Below the pieces are notes generated by a model, which did not search any database, was not told where the DNA came from, and saw only the letters and a list, made by a program, of their open reading frames with translations. A program made the translations under genes and the position numbers. A stretch of 64,000 bases of DNA from Baylisascaris procyonis. Taxonomy: Eukaryota; Nematoda; Chromadorea; Rhabditida; Ascarididae. Shown in pieces: positions 1-12,424 of this stretch (positions within the stretch are counted from its first letter, which is position 1; each line of letters opens with the position of its first letter). The stretch lies in NCBI GenBank assembly GCA_037389465.1, contig JAZARR010000008.1, positions 1,054,001 through 1,118,000 of the forward strand, written 5' to 3'.

Positions 1-3000
1 AAAAGAATGGAAGTATTTTTTTGTGATTGTTGGAGTTGTTTTTTTTTGTTCAGGATAATATGCGCATCCTTGAAAATACTTATATAGTTTGACTAATTTC
101 ACAAATAGAATTTTCTAATAGTAAGGCAGAAGATAAAATGATGAAAGAAATTTCGAGAAAACAAACAATGTCCTTCATTGGTTTATTTTTCAATGAAAGC
201 AGGTTATAAATATTAATCTCCAGGCTAATATGGGATGTTTTTGATAGTCAATTTCCTATGAGTGCAATTTAGAACTAGTTGCATCGCTTAAAGTTTATAC
301 TTGAGAATATATGGGTACATTTCGAGGGGAAGCAATGGTTTATATAAGCGTACGGAGTGAATGCCGATGCAATGGGATGGTCATATGACCGACTTGTCGT
401 CGGTACTTCATTCAATGGCTTTTTTATAAATAAAATAATAAAATAGTATGCTTTATAAATGTAAATTTGCAAAGCGTATTATAATGTGCCCCCTTTTTAT
501 ATGTGGACGTTGGTTTATTTCCTTATTTCTTAAATTTACCTCAAGAATGACCAAAGGTTAGCTGGATTTGCGGATATTGTTCATCGCAGATTTATTAGCA
601 ATTATAGTTGTCAAAAATTTTGCATTCATTATACGATCGATGAAGTTACATTCCACGTTTGTCGAATCAAAACGAAGCAATTCTTTCGTAAATTTAAACG
701 AATAGAAAAATTGACTTAGTGGATGTGCTATCCTGAATATTTCACTATTTACTGGTAAGCCTCAAAAAGCGCAAATTGTGCCAACATGCCTATTCGATTT
801 GTTTTATATCAATTCGAACAAGTCAATCAAAACCGATAGGTAGTACACTATTCATGACAGTGTTTTTAATTGACAGAAATCATGTCTGGGATAAACTTTC
901 TACGTGTTTTGATGTGAACGAAGAGCTTCAATTTCGATATGTTTGGTTTTCAAAAAAAAAGAGATCGGTGGAGGCAGGTGCATCGAATATTTGCATACAA
1001 CACAAGTATGAGCTATGAGTGACCATGATAGGCTATAAATGACCATAATAGCCAATAATAAGAAATGATGACATATCTGAGAGTAGCTTACCAAAAGGTC
1101 GGCGTTCCTTGAACGTTGGCACATAGCCGCTCAGCGACATGGCACGTTCTCAGTTCAGATTTAATTAAGAACGATGCAACACCTTGATGAGTTAAATGAA
1201 TTCGATTTGTGAAATGATCGTCGAATATTTAAATAACGCTTACTGCTTTAAATGCAGTCGATAAAGCACACTCGACCAGCGAGTCACTTCCAAATAGAAC
1301 ACACACAAACACTACTAAACGTATCCACTCCACAACGCTCAGCTGACCGATCGCTTCGCACATACGCACATGACATTCACGTGAGTACAGTAATGCAAGC
1401 TCTATTGATTATCGTTTCGAGATCAAGCATCCACTATAAATATAACATTACAGCGCTGAGGAAAAAACTTGGTGAGATTAGTTGCTAGAAGGCTTAAAGT
1501 GTCGGGAACTTGAAAAGCTCATAGTGAAATTCATTTCAAAGTTTGCAAATCTCATAAGTAGCCATAGCTAACTAATTATTGTCGACGAATCTATGCCTTC
1601 TATATTACCTCATTTATTTGTTTAATTACAATTTGCCCGGTCGGTCACTCGTTTAATTATCACATCAGCAGATAAGAGTAATCATATCTTTGTCAATACT
1701 TCTCATTTTCGATCAATCAATAAATTTTGAGGTTTTTATTCCAAACGTTCAAAAAAAAAAGAAATAAAATGGAAAAGAAATTTGCATAGGCATTCGTAAA
1801 TAAACAACTGTGAAATACTCCTCCCCATAGATTATTATAGCAGTGTGGTATGAGGTTTTCATGTAATAATTCTTAGTCATTCTCAACTTATTGTCCAGAA
1901 TTGACATCTTCGACGAGAAGGTACCCCCCTTAAGTTCAATTAAATAGCCGATGGGTTGATGCTGACAATTTAGCTTGAGAACGAACAGTGGAATTTCTAT
2001 GACCTTGATTCGATTCATGTCTTTTGTACTTTAACCATTTGTCGATGACAGGATGGAATAAAGTGTACCGACTTATCTGTCACCAAATTTTTAATTCTAT
2101 TGAATTTTTTAAAATACAAATGCACTTTTTAGTGACACATCGAGGTACCATTCGATGGCATGATATTATAGTGATTGATTTTTTTTTTTTTTTTGTTTAA
2201 TTCACTTACAAAAGAGTGGAATGAATATTGTGAAAATAATTTTTTGAGCGCCTAACGGGGCAATACTATTAAAATACATGAATATCTTGTTGTTAAATTA
2301 TAATCTTTTCAATGAATATCTCATATGAGGCATAGAAGAAATTAGCTGATACGGAAATATTTAGATGCTTGGAGTGAAATGATTCCTTAAGTGATTTTGA
2401 TATCGATAAATTGCTTATCACCAGGTAACTAATTAAACACCTCTCACCCGCTTGTCTATCATTCAATATTATAATTAATAATTGCTGGATTATTCATGAA
2501 AAGTGCTATCAATGCTTTATAGGTTACTTTTCGATCACTTATTTGAGAATAGATTCTAATATTTATTGTTTGTATCATTCAATAATGCCGCATATGAAGA
2601 ATATTTATTGCTGATGGTCGAGTCTTCAAGTGAGAAAGACACAGAAATAACCAAAGGGAATATAAAAGAGGGGATAAAGGGATAAACGAGGCGTATCTCA
2701 TGCGTATTTATGACCCCATCCGAAAAAGCCATTGCTTATCGTTATGGAATTGATGTGTTATTCCATCCAAACATCAACGTCAATTGATTCCTTGTTAACG
2801 TAAATATATTCGTTCATCCCCATCCACAATTCATGTGCTGTCGTGTTTTGCATATATGAATTTGAATAGCATTTCCAAATGGTCACCTCATTTGCATATT
2901 CATCATCAATGGTCATTTGTTAATTTCCCATATTATTGCTCCAAATAAAAAATTTGCATATGGTAATTTTTACGAAAAATTCAAATGTTTTGTGAATTTG

Positions 3001-4200
3001 AATTTATTATTTTACATCAAATACAAAAAAAAACCTCGGAAAATCGTTTAGAATTTAATGAGTCGGAATTTATTTTGACTTATGAACTCATTCCATTGAG
3101 ATCATCGATTTTATTTATTCAGTTTCACGACGATTAGATAATTGTAGCCTAACAGAATGTTATTTATTGCAGTAATATTTCTAATAAACTATAAATCGAC
3201 TTTTTCTAAGTGCTTCAATTGAATTCTCTCTCTTTCAAATGACAATTGTAATCTCGTAGTTTCAAGTGAAGATAGTGCAATGAATTTCATTTTATTATCT
3301 TTCAAATCATAACCTAATCTTACGAAAACTCACTTTTCGCAATGCAATACCATAGGAATAAAGTACACTTTTACAAACATTGAATATATTTGAAACCATT
3401 GATTGATTATTTTTTGGTGAAATTCATCGGCGAAACCATTTTTCATCAATGATATTATCGATGATTTAATTCTTTTATTATGTATGTTTAGTAATATAAC
3501 AACCGCTTAATAAATATTCTAATTTCAAAAATTTCAAAAATTCTCTACACGAATGTCGAAAGTAAACATTTAAATTTAGTCGAAGAATAATATGGAAATT
3601 CAATTCAAAAATTATACTCCATTAAATTTGTTGTCAAAGGAGTTTAAATGCAGAAATTCAATGAAAAATTTAATATTTTTATTTATTTATTTTTTCGCAT
3701 AAGAAATTATTTATTTCCCATTTGATTTAATGAATTTTTGCATATTTCATCGTGATTTTCTTTTAATTTATTCGAAATGTTTTATTAAATGTTACAAATT
3801 GAAGAAGCAGTTGGCTTCTAAGATAAGTTCTCCACTTAAAGGGTGCGCAGCAAATGGCAATAAATCGTCGGAAATTGCAGCAGCTTAATTCAGAAGACAC
3901 ATAGAGAGAGCAATTGCCAGCTGAGGAAGCTGCAAGCCATTGCCAACGGCTGGCATTACGCTTCCGCCACTAATCGATCGTTGAGTTAGCCGTACACAAA
4001 GCTCGTCTATTATGTCTATCTTGCTCTAAGTTTGCAGATTGATTTCTCTTTGCTTGTTCGTCTTCAGAATATTTTTGCATCTTTGCACGATTCCTGTCGG
4101 ATTCTGAAGGTGTGCTGAGATTCTATTCGGAGGATTGTAGCCACAATTCGGCACTGCAACGTTTCCATTCCTTCTCTAATGTGATCGCCTTTTTTTTACG
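1..4200. other. Intergenic, upstream of unc-24
   Basis: No coding exon could be supported on either strand. The sequence is strongly AT-rich with many stops, and the longest open frames show no recognisable family. A moderately GC-richer patch at about 3840-3990 holds TTGCCAGC and GCTGGCA motifs in opposite orientation and sits 200-350 nt before the unc-24 start, so it may be promoter sequence. A splice-acceptor-like TCTTCAG ends at 4067, which could mark a 5' UTR or trans-splice site. Confidence 0.5.
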
Positions 4201-6002
4201 ATGCAACGATCACATCATTCACCACCGAAAGAATACGGCGAATCGATCGAATTTGATGGAGATGAAGAAGATTGGCGTCTTAAATATAGATCTGCGTTCA
4301 CATATGCTGATTATAACGATCTGGATAATATGGGATATGAAGCGCCTAAACGATATCCACAATATGTAATATTTTTATCTCTTTGAAATAATATAAATTA
4401 GATTTAAAAAAAAAAATGAGGGGAATTGCTTCAGCAATGATGATATCCAATATATTCAGATAGCGTGCAGATGGCTAGAGTTTGTGAGCAGAAATGGGAG
4501 TGTCATCGACGTAAAGCCCATTTGTACTAATCGAGTCTTTTGCTGCTCACTTTTGCCTTTTAATTCTCTTCTTAAGCGAAACTATTTTGCCAATTCCACA
4601 TGGAATACTAGTGTGCTAGGTTAGTAAGTCCAGGTTGAATCCGGTCCTATCCTGAATCACGACCGATATTTTAATTGAGACCTTAGTTTAACTCACAACT
4701 TAGTCAGCCACGATTCGAACGACGATCTCGATTGTGAAAAGGATGATACTGGATTGATCTCTTTTTAAGGCTGCTTGTGCAGATAAAACCCTATGTGATT
4801 TCAAAAATCCTTAAGATTCCTCTAGGCGGATATCAAATGCTCACACAATCGGCGTGAATATATGTTTGGACTAGCATAACGATACGATTATCACTGTGAT
4901 ATGTGTAATTTCAGATGGGTGCACGTTATCAACGATTTACCTATTCGAGTATTGGTAGCGCTATGCCCGATTCGAATCCTCCACCATTTCATACGACGGC
5001 GGTCGAGGGTGTCTTTGTGGCACTTTCGTTCTTTCTCTTCCTTCTCACGCTTCCACTCTCTTTACTTTTCTCACTAAAGGTATTTTTTTATTTTTAGTAT
5101 GAATTTTTCGAAAAGGTTATATTGTTGAAATAAAAATTGTTGACTTTGAAAAAAAGCATAAAATTTTCAGTGTTGAAATCATAAATAAAAATGATTAAAA
5201 AAAACAAAAAAAAACGCAGCTGTTCATGGTGCTAACTTTATTCCTCATTGCCATTCCTGCATCTTCCTCACTGTTGTTCACTATTTTCTCATATTTGTGG
5301 GATATTACCTCTGCGCTGCTAAAATATAATCTTTTTCGATGGGTTCTAATCGTTTGTAAACGATGGATGCGATGTGTCAAAAGGCCAACATTTACCTATG
5401 GATTTATAATTATTAGCTGTTACGAGCGCTTGTACAGTCAATGGATTTGCAAAAAGCACATAGACACCTAGTAGCATCAATGCGCTTTCCCATTCGCTTT
5501 TAGTTTTTACTTCAATAGAGCATATAGAACAGAAAAAAAATATATAAGAGGTTTGAGGTGTAATGATACAAATACAGTATAAGTATATAATTATACTGTT
5601 ATAGTTTGTGGGCGATTTTGAGAGACTCGTCGTTCTTCGCCTTGGACGAGCTCAAAAAACACGAGGTCCTGGTGCGACTGTGGTATTGCCTTGTATTGAT
5701 ACATGCACAAAGGTTGACCTCAGGGTGAACGCATTCAATGTTCCACCGATGCAGATCATAACCGTCGACAGAGGACTCGTCGAACTTGGCGCTACTGTCT
5801 TCCTACAGGTTTCAACAAATTATATTCCTGTTTCATTACTTACCCATTTCAATAATCAATAAATCTCGAAAGGAATAGAGTTGATTAACGTTCTTATCGG
5901 ATGTTGATAAACTGGAGAATCACTTGATTGGCATTTATCGAATGTCTAACTGCATAGTTGTAGAGCTACCTTAATTGCGAGATTTTCTTTAAAGAGAAAA
6001 TG

Positions 6003-6061
<59 letters not shown>

Positions 6062-9000
6062 TTTTATTTAAAAAATAGAGAAAGCAAAGAAAACGAAAAT
6101 GAGTGCAATTATTAGCAGTTATCAAAAATGTTTCAATAGAGGACAAGTGCTATTGTATGCATAATAAACAACGATCTTTATTAATGAGTGGGATAAATAG
6201 GTGATGTAATGTGATAGATAAATGCATGGCTAACGAAGATGACTTCTTTCACAAACATCTTTGCCTAAAGCCATACTTCGGCCCTCTTTTTTTTTTGCAA
6301 TTTGTCAAAGAATTCTTTGCGTCGCCATTTCGAGTCATCAATTTAATCAGTATTTCTAAATGCGCATTTATCCTCGTTTTAAGGAATAGCCCTTCAAAAA
6401 TTCCACAATTATAGCGCTTATTCGAGTTGCAATGAATTGTAGATTGTAAAGTTATAACTTCTTGGTTGTAATTCATTGTAACGTCTAGTATTGTTGACGA
6501 CTTCCAGAATAAAGGCTAAATAATAAAAGAAACTATTTTATGTAATTATGCAAAATACCAATACAGTGGAAAGGAGAGATTCAAAGGCGGGATGAGAAAG
6601 CCAGCAATTGCCAGCGATACAGCAACGATGTAACCTCTCTCCGTCTCTCCATATAATTCAAGTGAAAAGGCTGCCGCAAATCGAATGAAATTCACCGATT
6701 AGTAGCCAAGATCAGTCAACAACTCTAGGTTTATTGCCAAAAACCAGCCTTATTCTTGATCTTATTGTTGCAATAACCAGCGAAATTTATCTTCAAACTA
6801 CTGTCACAAAACCTACCCTATAGGTATCCTGTGGGATAGCGGATGTTGGCTGTGAAAAATGACCTCTTGAGCTATTGAAAGTTCGCTATTAGTAGCCTTG
6901 TAATGTAACTGAGGATGTTGAAGTAGGGAAAACGGGGAGGGACTTCAGGGACTTATCCATGCATGAAGATAAAGCCGAAGTTCTCGCTTCCTCTTTGGGG
7001 AGGGGAAGGTAATTGCGCAGGAGAGGATAAGGCACTGCAGAGAGGGGTCTCCAATGAACTCCCCTCATGGCCATTCATCGTTCTCGATATGCCAGTAATG
7101 CTATAGAATAAGCAATTCGGATCACTAAGGATATCTTCCAGATAAAGGATGCATTAGCAGCAGTATGCGCTGTACGAGAACGCAATCAATCGACACGGAC
7201 ACTTGCCGTAGCCACTCTTCATAGGGTAGTCTGCAAACGACGTGTATGCGATATTGTTAGTGGTAATGCACGAAGGGAACTCGCTGGAATACTACAGGTT
7301 ATTAATTAATATTCACCTTATTTTAGAGATAATCTTATGGTTGAATTGCATCGATGAAGAAAAGTTTGAAAATGAATAAGGGAATAGGAAATGCAGAATA
7401 TGATGTAAAAAATTCAATTCGAAACGTATAAATCGTAACTCATCAAATGAGTAGATAATAAATTCTTTTATTTATTTCAATCATTTGGTTGTAGTGCAAT
7501 CATGAATACGACTCAGATCTGTTTTAAAATGAATATTTTAAAGGATGAATTGGGCGAATTAACGATGTCATGGGGTGTACAGATCATCAAAGTTGAAGTA
7601 TCGGAAGTGAAAGTAATAAAAGAAGGCGAAAATATGGCACTTGCTACGTTCAAAAATGTTAGTACCATTTATTATAACTTCATTTCTTTCTATCTTCTTA
7701 GAAGTCTACCATATTAGTAATGGATTACGGTGAGGAAAATTGTTGGAAAAGATATACCGTACTACCTTGAAGCGAACCTTTAATCTCTTTGCCTTTTCCG
7801 GTATGTAGAAGTTTTACTTTCTAAGGTACTACGGTATATTTGAGGTCATAAATATTATAAAACTAAGGTATGTAGGTGAAATAAAGACGATATATTGATG
7901 AACGATCAAGAAAAACAATAGTTGTTGAATGAGCTACAATGGTATATTTGTTATGCATTCATATTACTTACTCGAAACACTCGTATCGTATTCAAATCGG
8001 AAAGGATAAGTGAGTGGATTATAAAAGGAAACGAGATTAAACATATCCTCTAAGTGTTGAATTTCGTTTCATTGCAATTATGCAAATTAGCACGTTGTTT
8101 TCTTGTCATTCGACTTCGATATCTCCTCTCTGCTAACATTTTAATGAACGAAGCTTATTGCAATCAACATTTTTGCATCGAAATGCAACGTTCCGCAATA
8201 AAATCTCCTAAATAAACTTCAAATTTTAGCAGACGATATCCCTATTTCAAGTGTGAAACTTTATAGCATAGGCCTCTAAATCACCGACCGGATCGCACCG
8301 CAGATGGATACACAGATGGGAGCGTATAATAATAAGACTACATGCCCTGAGGCATATTGTTTATTTCAAATAAAATACTATTCCTTTGCAGCTATTTTCT
8401 TCAATTTTTCATTAATGGTTTAAGCTGAAAATTGCTTTTCTCATCTATGATGGGTATTGTTTTGCTTTTACAGATAATGAAATCAGAATTTGGCAATCAA
8501 GTATTGCATACGATTAGTACAACTGTACAGGAATTTATCGCTGAACAAGAGGAAAAACGTCGTGATCTGCATCAGCAGAATTCAACTACCGAAGACATCT
8601 CCCAGAATAGAGATACTAATATCAATGAATGCGATATCGATTTAGATGATCTATTGGGTACAGTCTCAATGGTTATCGATGAGAGACTTGTCTCACTCGT
8701 CGGACATATTTTCCAGGTTGATTCACAAGTTCTCGTTAATCTTTTATATTTTATGGGAGCAAATCAATGAATAGAGCTTAAAAATGGTGGCACTGTTAGA
8801 CAGAGTTTACAACTAGTAAGCATTATGGGGTATATGACGAAAATTGCGAACAAATTTGACTCTTTTATCTAACTCCGTTTATAATCTAACGTATTTCATG
8901 CTAAAGGCCAATGTTGTGATATTCCATAATGTGGTGATGGATTGCAACATGCAGATTGCAACTACGAGGTGGCCCAAATAGATGATATTTTAGCATATTT

Positions 9001-9350
9001 ATTGAAATATTTAATAGTGGGTAGCTGTGAATTATAGTTTTCAGTTTCACACTCAATTTTATGGAACATTGCATCATCTCGATGAGATCAACAAAGAATT
9101 ACAGGTACAATGTGAGGGTGTCGGTAACTTCTACATTGATCTAAAGACGTCGTCAGGAAGTTGCAGTCGAGGACAACATCCGAATGCCGATGTGACTTTC
9201 TTTTTGGGACGTTCACTATTCGTCGATATTCTCAAGAAACGAATCTCACCTACACAAGCCTATATTTGTGGTGATCTAAAGATCATTGGACCTGTACATG
9301 CGGCAATGAAACTTACTTTCCTTGCTGATCGTATCAGTGAGCTTCTCTAA
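4201..9350 (+). CDS. unc-24: UNC-24 / STOML1 orthologue: stomatin (SPFH) domain plus C-terminal SCP2 domain
   Basis: Seven exons join in phase: 4201-4365, 4915-5079, 5605-5808, 7142-7297, 7544-7657, 8474-8716 and 9045-9350, giving about 450 residues. Residues 88-109 form a hydrophobic hairpin with a central proline (TLPLS), followed by the SPFH domain (FERLVVLRLGR at its start, then RGPG and STRTLA) to about residue 260. A polar linker of about 60 residues follows, then an SCP2 sterol-carrier domain (GNFYIDLK, ADVTFFLG, SPTQAY, LKIIGP). SPFH plus SCP2 is diagnostic of UNC-24/STOML1. In C. elegans UNC-24 acts with other stomatins at the membrane in locomotion, touch and anaesthetic response; human STOML1 is linked to sterol handling in endosomes. 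For exon 4 I chose the TCTTCCAG acceptor at 7141 over an AAG at 7129 because it aligns without a gap. The start is the first in-frame ATG and lacks a clear upstream acceptor nearby, so an additional 5' exon is possible. Confidence 0.93.
6003..6061. repeat. (AAT)n microsatellite
   Basis: About 19 copies of a pure AAT trinucleotide lie in unc-24 intron 3. The tyrosine-rich open frame across it on the minus strand is an artefact of the repeat. Confidence 0.95.
7752..7839. repeat. Intronic inverted repeat (possible hairpin)
   Basis: The arms ATATACCGTACTACCTT (7752-7768) and AAGGTACTACGGTATAT (7823-7839) are reverse complements except at the central base. They are separated by 54 nt inside unc-24 intron 5. 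The loop has no clear complementarity. This could be a small hairpin element or a remnant of a miniature transposon. Confidence 0.7.
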
Positions 9351-12300
9351 TTTTTTAATTTTTTTTTTTCATTCCACATGGTGGAAATGATCTGCCTAAA
9401 AGAGAGTTATTGAATATGCATTCATTTGAAATTTCTTTGAAATTTTTGAATGCTAAAGATTTTAACCATAAGGGAATATGATGTATTTTCAATTGAATGA
9501 GATTTAAAGGAATTGCATAGAGAGATATTTTACAATGCTTTATCTAATCCCTCAATATCCTTAATTAGCGATAATAGAAATAATAATCGGAGGTTTTACG
9601 GGTAAATAGATCGTTTTTTTTTTTTTTTTTGAAGTAATCTTCAAATTTTTATATCTTATTTGAAGCTGATTATTTTTTTTTTCCCGTCCGAAATTATAGA
9701 TTTCTATAAGAAAATTATTAAATTTAGAAAAATTTCTATCACTATTATGTCTAATTCATATCCAATTCATATAAATATCACCTCTACTATGTACAAGCAT
9801 TGTTAGTTATCACGTATATAGAATATATACGCCATCTGTCTAGATTGAAACTCGATAAGGAAATCTTGCAGAGGTGGTGAATGAAAATAAAGCAACAATC
9901 ATTTATGCTTTCCATTTTGTGTTTAATGATTAGGGGCTGTCACAAAACGACTGTCAATAATAAAGGCCAGCCGTTGAATTTTCAAGCATTCTGAACAAAA
10001 ATCTTGTAATTAGAGTCTTTATTTCCTATATTTAATGACTGGGTATATAGAGGAGCTTCGATTTGAAAGAGATGAACACCATTTACGCACAATAATGAAT
10101 CTCATATATAAGCTCATATTTGTTAGTTCATCTCAACGAATCGAAGTAATTCAAATGCACAAAGGAAATGAGTGATAAACCGGTCTGATAATGGTTCAAA
10201 ATCCAGACGATGATTCCATAAATTCAAGGATAAACGTGTAGATTTGCAACTGTCTTAATGTAGATCGAATATCGACTCATTGATGTGATTTGTGAAATGC
10301 TTTATTTGTTATTGATTTTACTATTGAATTCAATGCTTCCACTATTTACATCATTTATATATGCAAATGATATATGTTTATTGCATTAAAATTATTTTGT
10401 TGTAAAATTTATAATTGAGAAATGACGTAACGCAAAGTAAGCTTTTTACATTTGGTAGATGAAGCTTTTAAGTGGGGATATCGAAGTGCTGAATGCATTG
10501 TCATTGCTTTTGCGAAGATCTGATCCAATTCACTGTACCTGAGATTAGCTATGGACTCTCATATAAGATCGACCAAAGCATAGCACTCGTTGGGTAAAGT
10601 GGAAAGGAGTTCTAATGTTTTTTTTTTTTTTTTTGCGAGAGATCATATAACATCCATTAAAGGTTTTATACAACTGCAGAAACGAATCGTCGTTTATAGT
10701 CGATTCCACAGTCTCAGTAGTTCTCTTTAAGACGACACCACCATAGATATTGGTTTATTTTATTTAGGGTTTAGATGTACCAGGAGCACTCATTTACTCG
10801 TTCTCAGGTTTAAAAGTACTATAAAGTTGGTAACAGTAACATAACACCTTTAATATGTTTCTAGATCAGGTACAAGCTGATACGGTACCGATCGTATACT
10901 TGGATGGGTTCGATATGAGTGGATCGAAGACATAAAATTTTGAAGGTGTCACATAAAACCTAGTATATTGATACGAATATCACTAGACACTTTCAAATGC
11001 TTAAAAATATGCTTTTTTTACTGTAAAGTAAAACATACTTTTTTCTTTGTTGTATCCTTGAAATACTCTTTAAAGACGCATTATACCAGTCGCATCCATT
11101 TCAATAAAATGTGATATAAACGGAAGTGACAAATTTTAAACGTTGTTGTGCCTTTAATTCTGAGTAAATTCAATGATGGTTTCATTGTGAAATGTTTCCA
11201 AACCTTCATCTACAAACAATTGATTCCGCTTAGTGCCTGGAAATGACCGTGGAAGCAGTCCTCTGAAAGCTCCCACTTTATATCTGATCGTTTATGCGAG
11301 CCCCATCAAGTGGTCGTCGAAGCACACAGCTTCTCGTTTATCGGCTGTTTGTTAAGAAAAACTAAACCTTGTTGATGAGGTGATCGCAAACACCTACATC
11401 GACAGACTTTCTTCACTTGCCTTCTTGCTCTTCCTCATAGCAATGTCTCCATTTACCGCACATATACAGACATCGGATTCTGAAGAACGATGGCAACAGC
11501 ATCTGAATCCCTCATGCAATAATAAAGTTGGACGTCATCAATTCTAAGATCTTTAAGAACGTTGAGTTTAGAAGTTCATACGAGGAAAATAAACTTTAAT
11601 ATGGGCGCTGTGTTATGCGACTCATTTGGCTGGCTGCAATCCCCTGGATTCCCGTCCACGACTATCATTATGCAAACTTGGGAAGCTTCCGGAGCCGGAA
11701 TGGAGAGGATATGATGAGGGGAGGTTCAGCCGGAATTGTTCACCTTAATCCTCCCAATCGCTCTCTGCTGACACCCTCCAAGCTTACTCATGCACAAAGC
11801 GAACATCTCACTTCCTAGTACGATGATTCATTCCGTGACAATCACTATGCTGATCGCAATGCTGTATTGCTGCTGCGTACCGATTCGTGTTTGCATTCGT
11901 CTGCAGTTCGCACATCCTAAGTGCCAGCCAGCTGGTTGGCAATTCTGCTTGAACGTTCACCTGCTCTTCGAAGGATTGAAATTTGCCATCGTCTTCTCGT
12001 TTACTTATGTGTCGTCAATCCAGTCTGGTTTCTTTTTCATAAATCGATGCGTTTTGCTGTGATTCAATGAGTGCGAAAATTGCTCGCCTATATTTCCGTT
12101 GGTTATTGTGGTTGAACGATGTTGATTTTGCACACGGAAGGAGAGAAGGAAAAATGGCCATGGCCACAAGCCTGACTGTGGCCTTGATTGAACCATGGGG
12201 ATGAAGGATGTAGAGGAACTAGACTGAAACGGTAGCCTATAGTCCACTCATAAATGATAAAAGAGGCATACGATGGAGCGCTTGATACGATCACCTGCAC

Positions 12301-12424
12301 ACCTATTACCTTGTTGGTACCTCTTTTTAGATCATATCAGTCAGTCAGCGATTCTCATCGAATCGAAGGACTTGTCCACGTCGACTAAGTGATCTAGAAG
12401 GAAGTTGCGAGCGAATGTTGCATT
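9351..12424. other. Intergenic between unc-24 and MED20
   Basis: No gene could be supported. A possible poly(A) signal AATAAA lies at 9886-9891, 536 nt after the unc-24 stop. From about 11200 to 12300 base composition becomes clearly more GC-rich, with overlapping short open frames on both strands (for example 11615-11818 and 11790-12062 on the plus strand). They show no family features and no convincing splice structure. This block ends about 100 nt before the MED20 start and may be promoter or a decayed element. Confidence 0.5.
11922..11941. promoter_or_regulatory. 20-bp near-perfect palindrome upstream of MED20
   Basis: TGCCAGCCAGCTGGTTGGCA reads the same on both strands apart from one mismatched pair. 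It lies 484 nt before the MED20 start codon, inside the GC-richer block. Its centre is CAGCTG, an E-box core. A role as a dimeric protein-binding site is inference. Confidence 0.35.

Noticed and set aside
1252..1488. 78-codon plus frame near the left end
   Set aside because: No recognisable motif, no flanking exons and no promoter evidence; probably a chance frame.
6889..7074. 61-codon minus frame in a GC-richer patch of unc-24 intron 3
   Set aside because: No family motif and no splice partner; it lies antisense within an intron.
7130..7141. Earlier acceptor (CACTAAG at 7129) for unc-24 exon 4
   Set aside because: It would insert four residues into a conserved part of the SPFH domain; the TCTTCCAG acceptor at 7141 is stronger and aligns without a gap.
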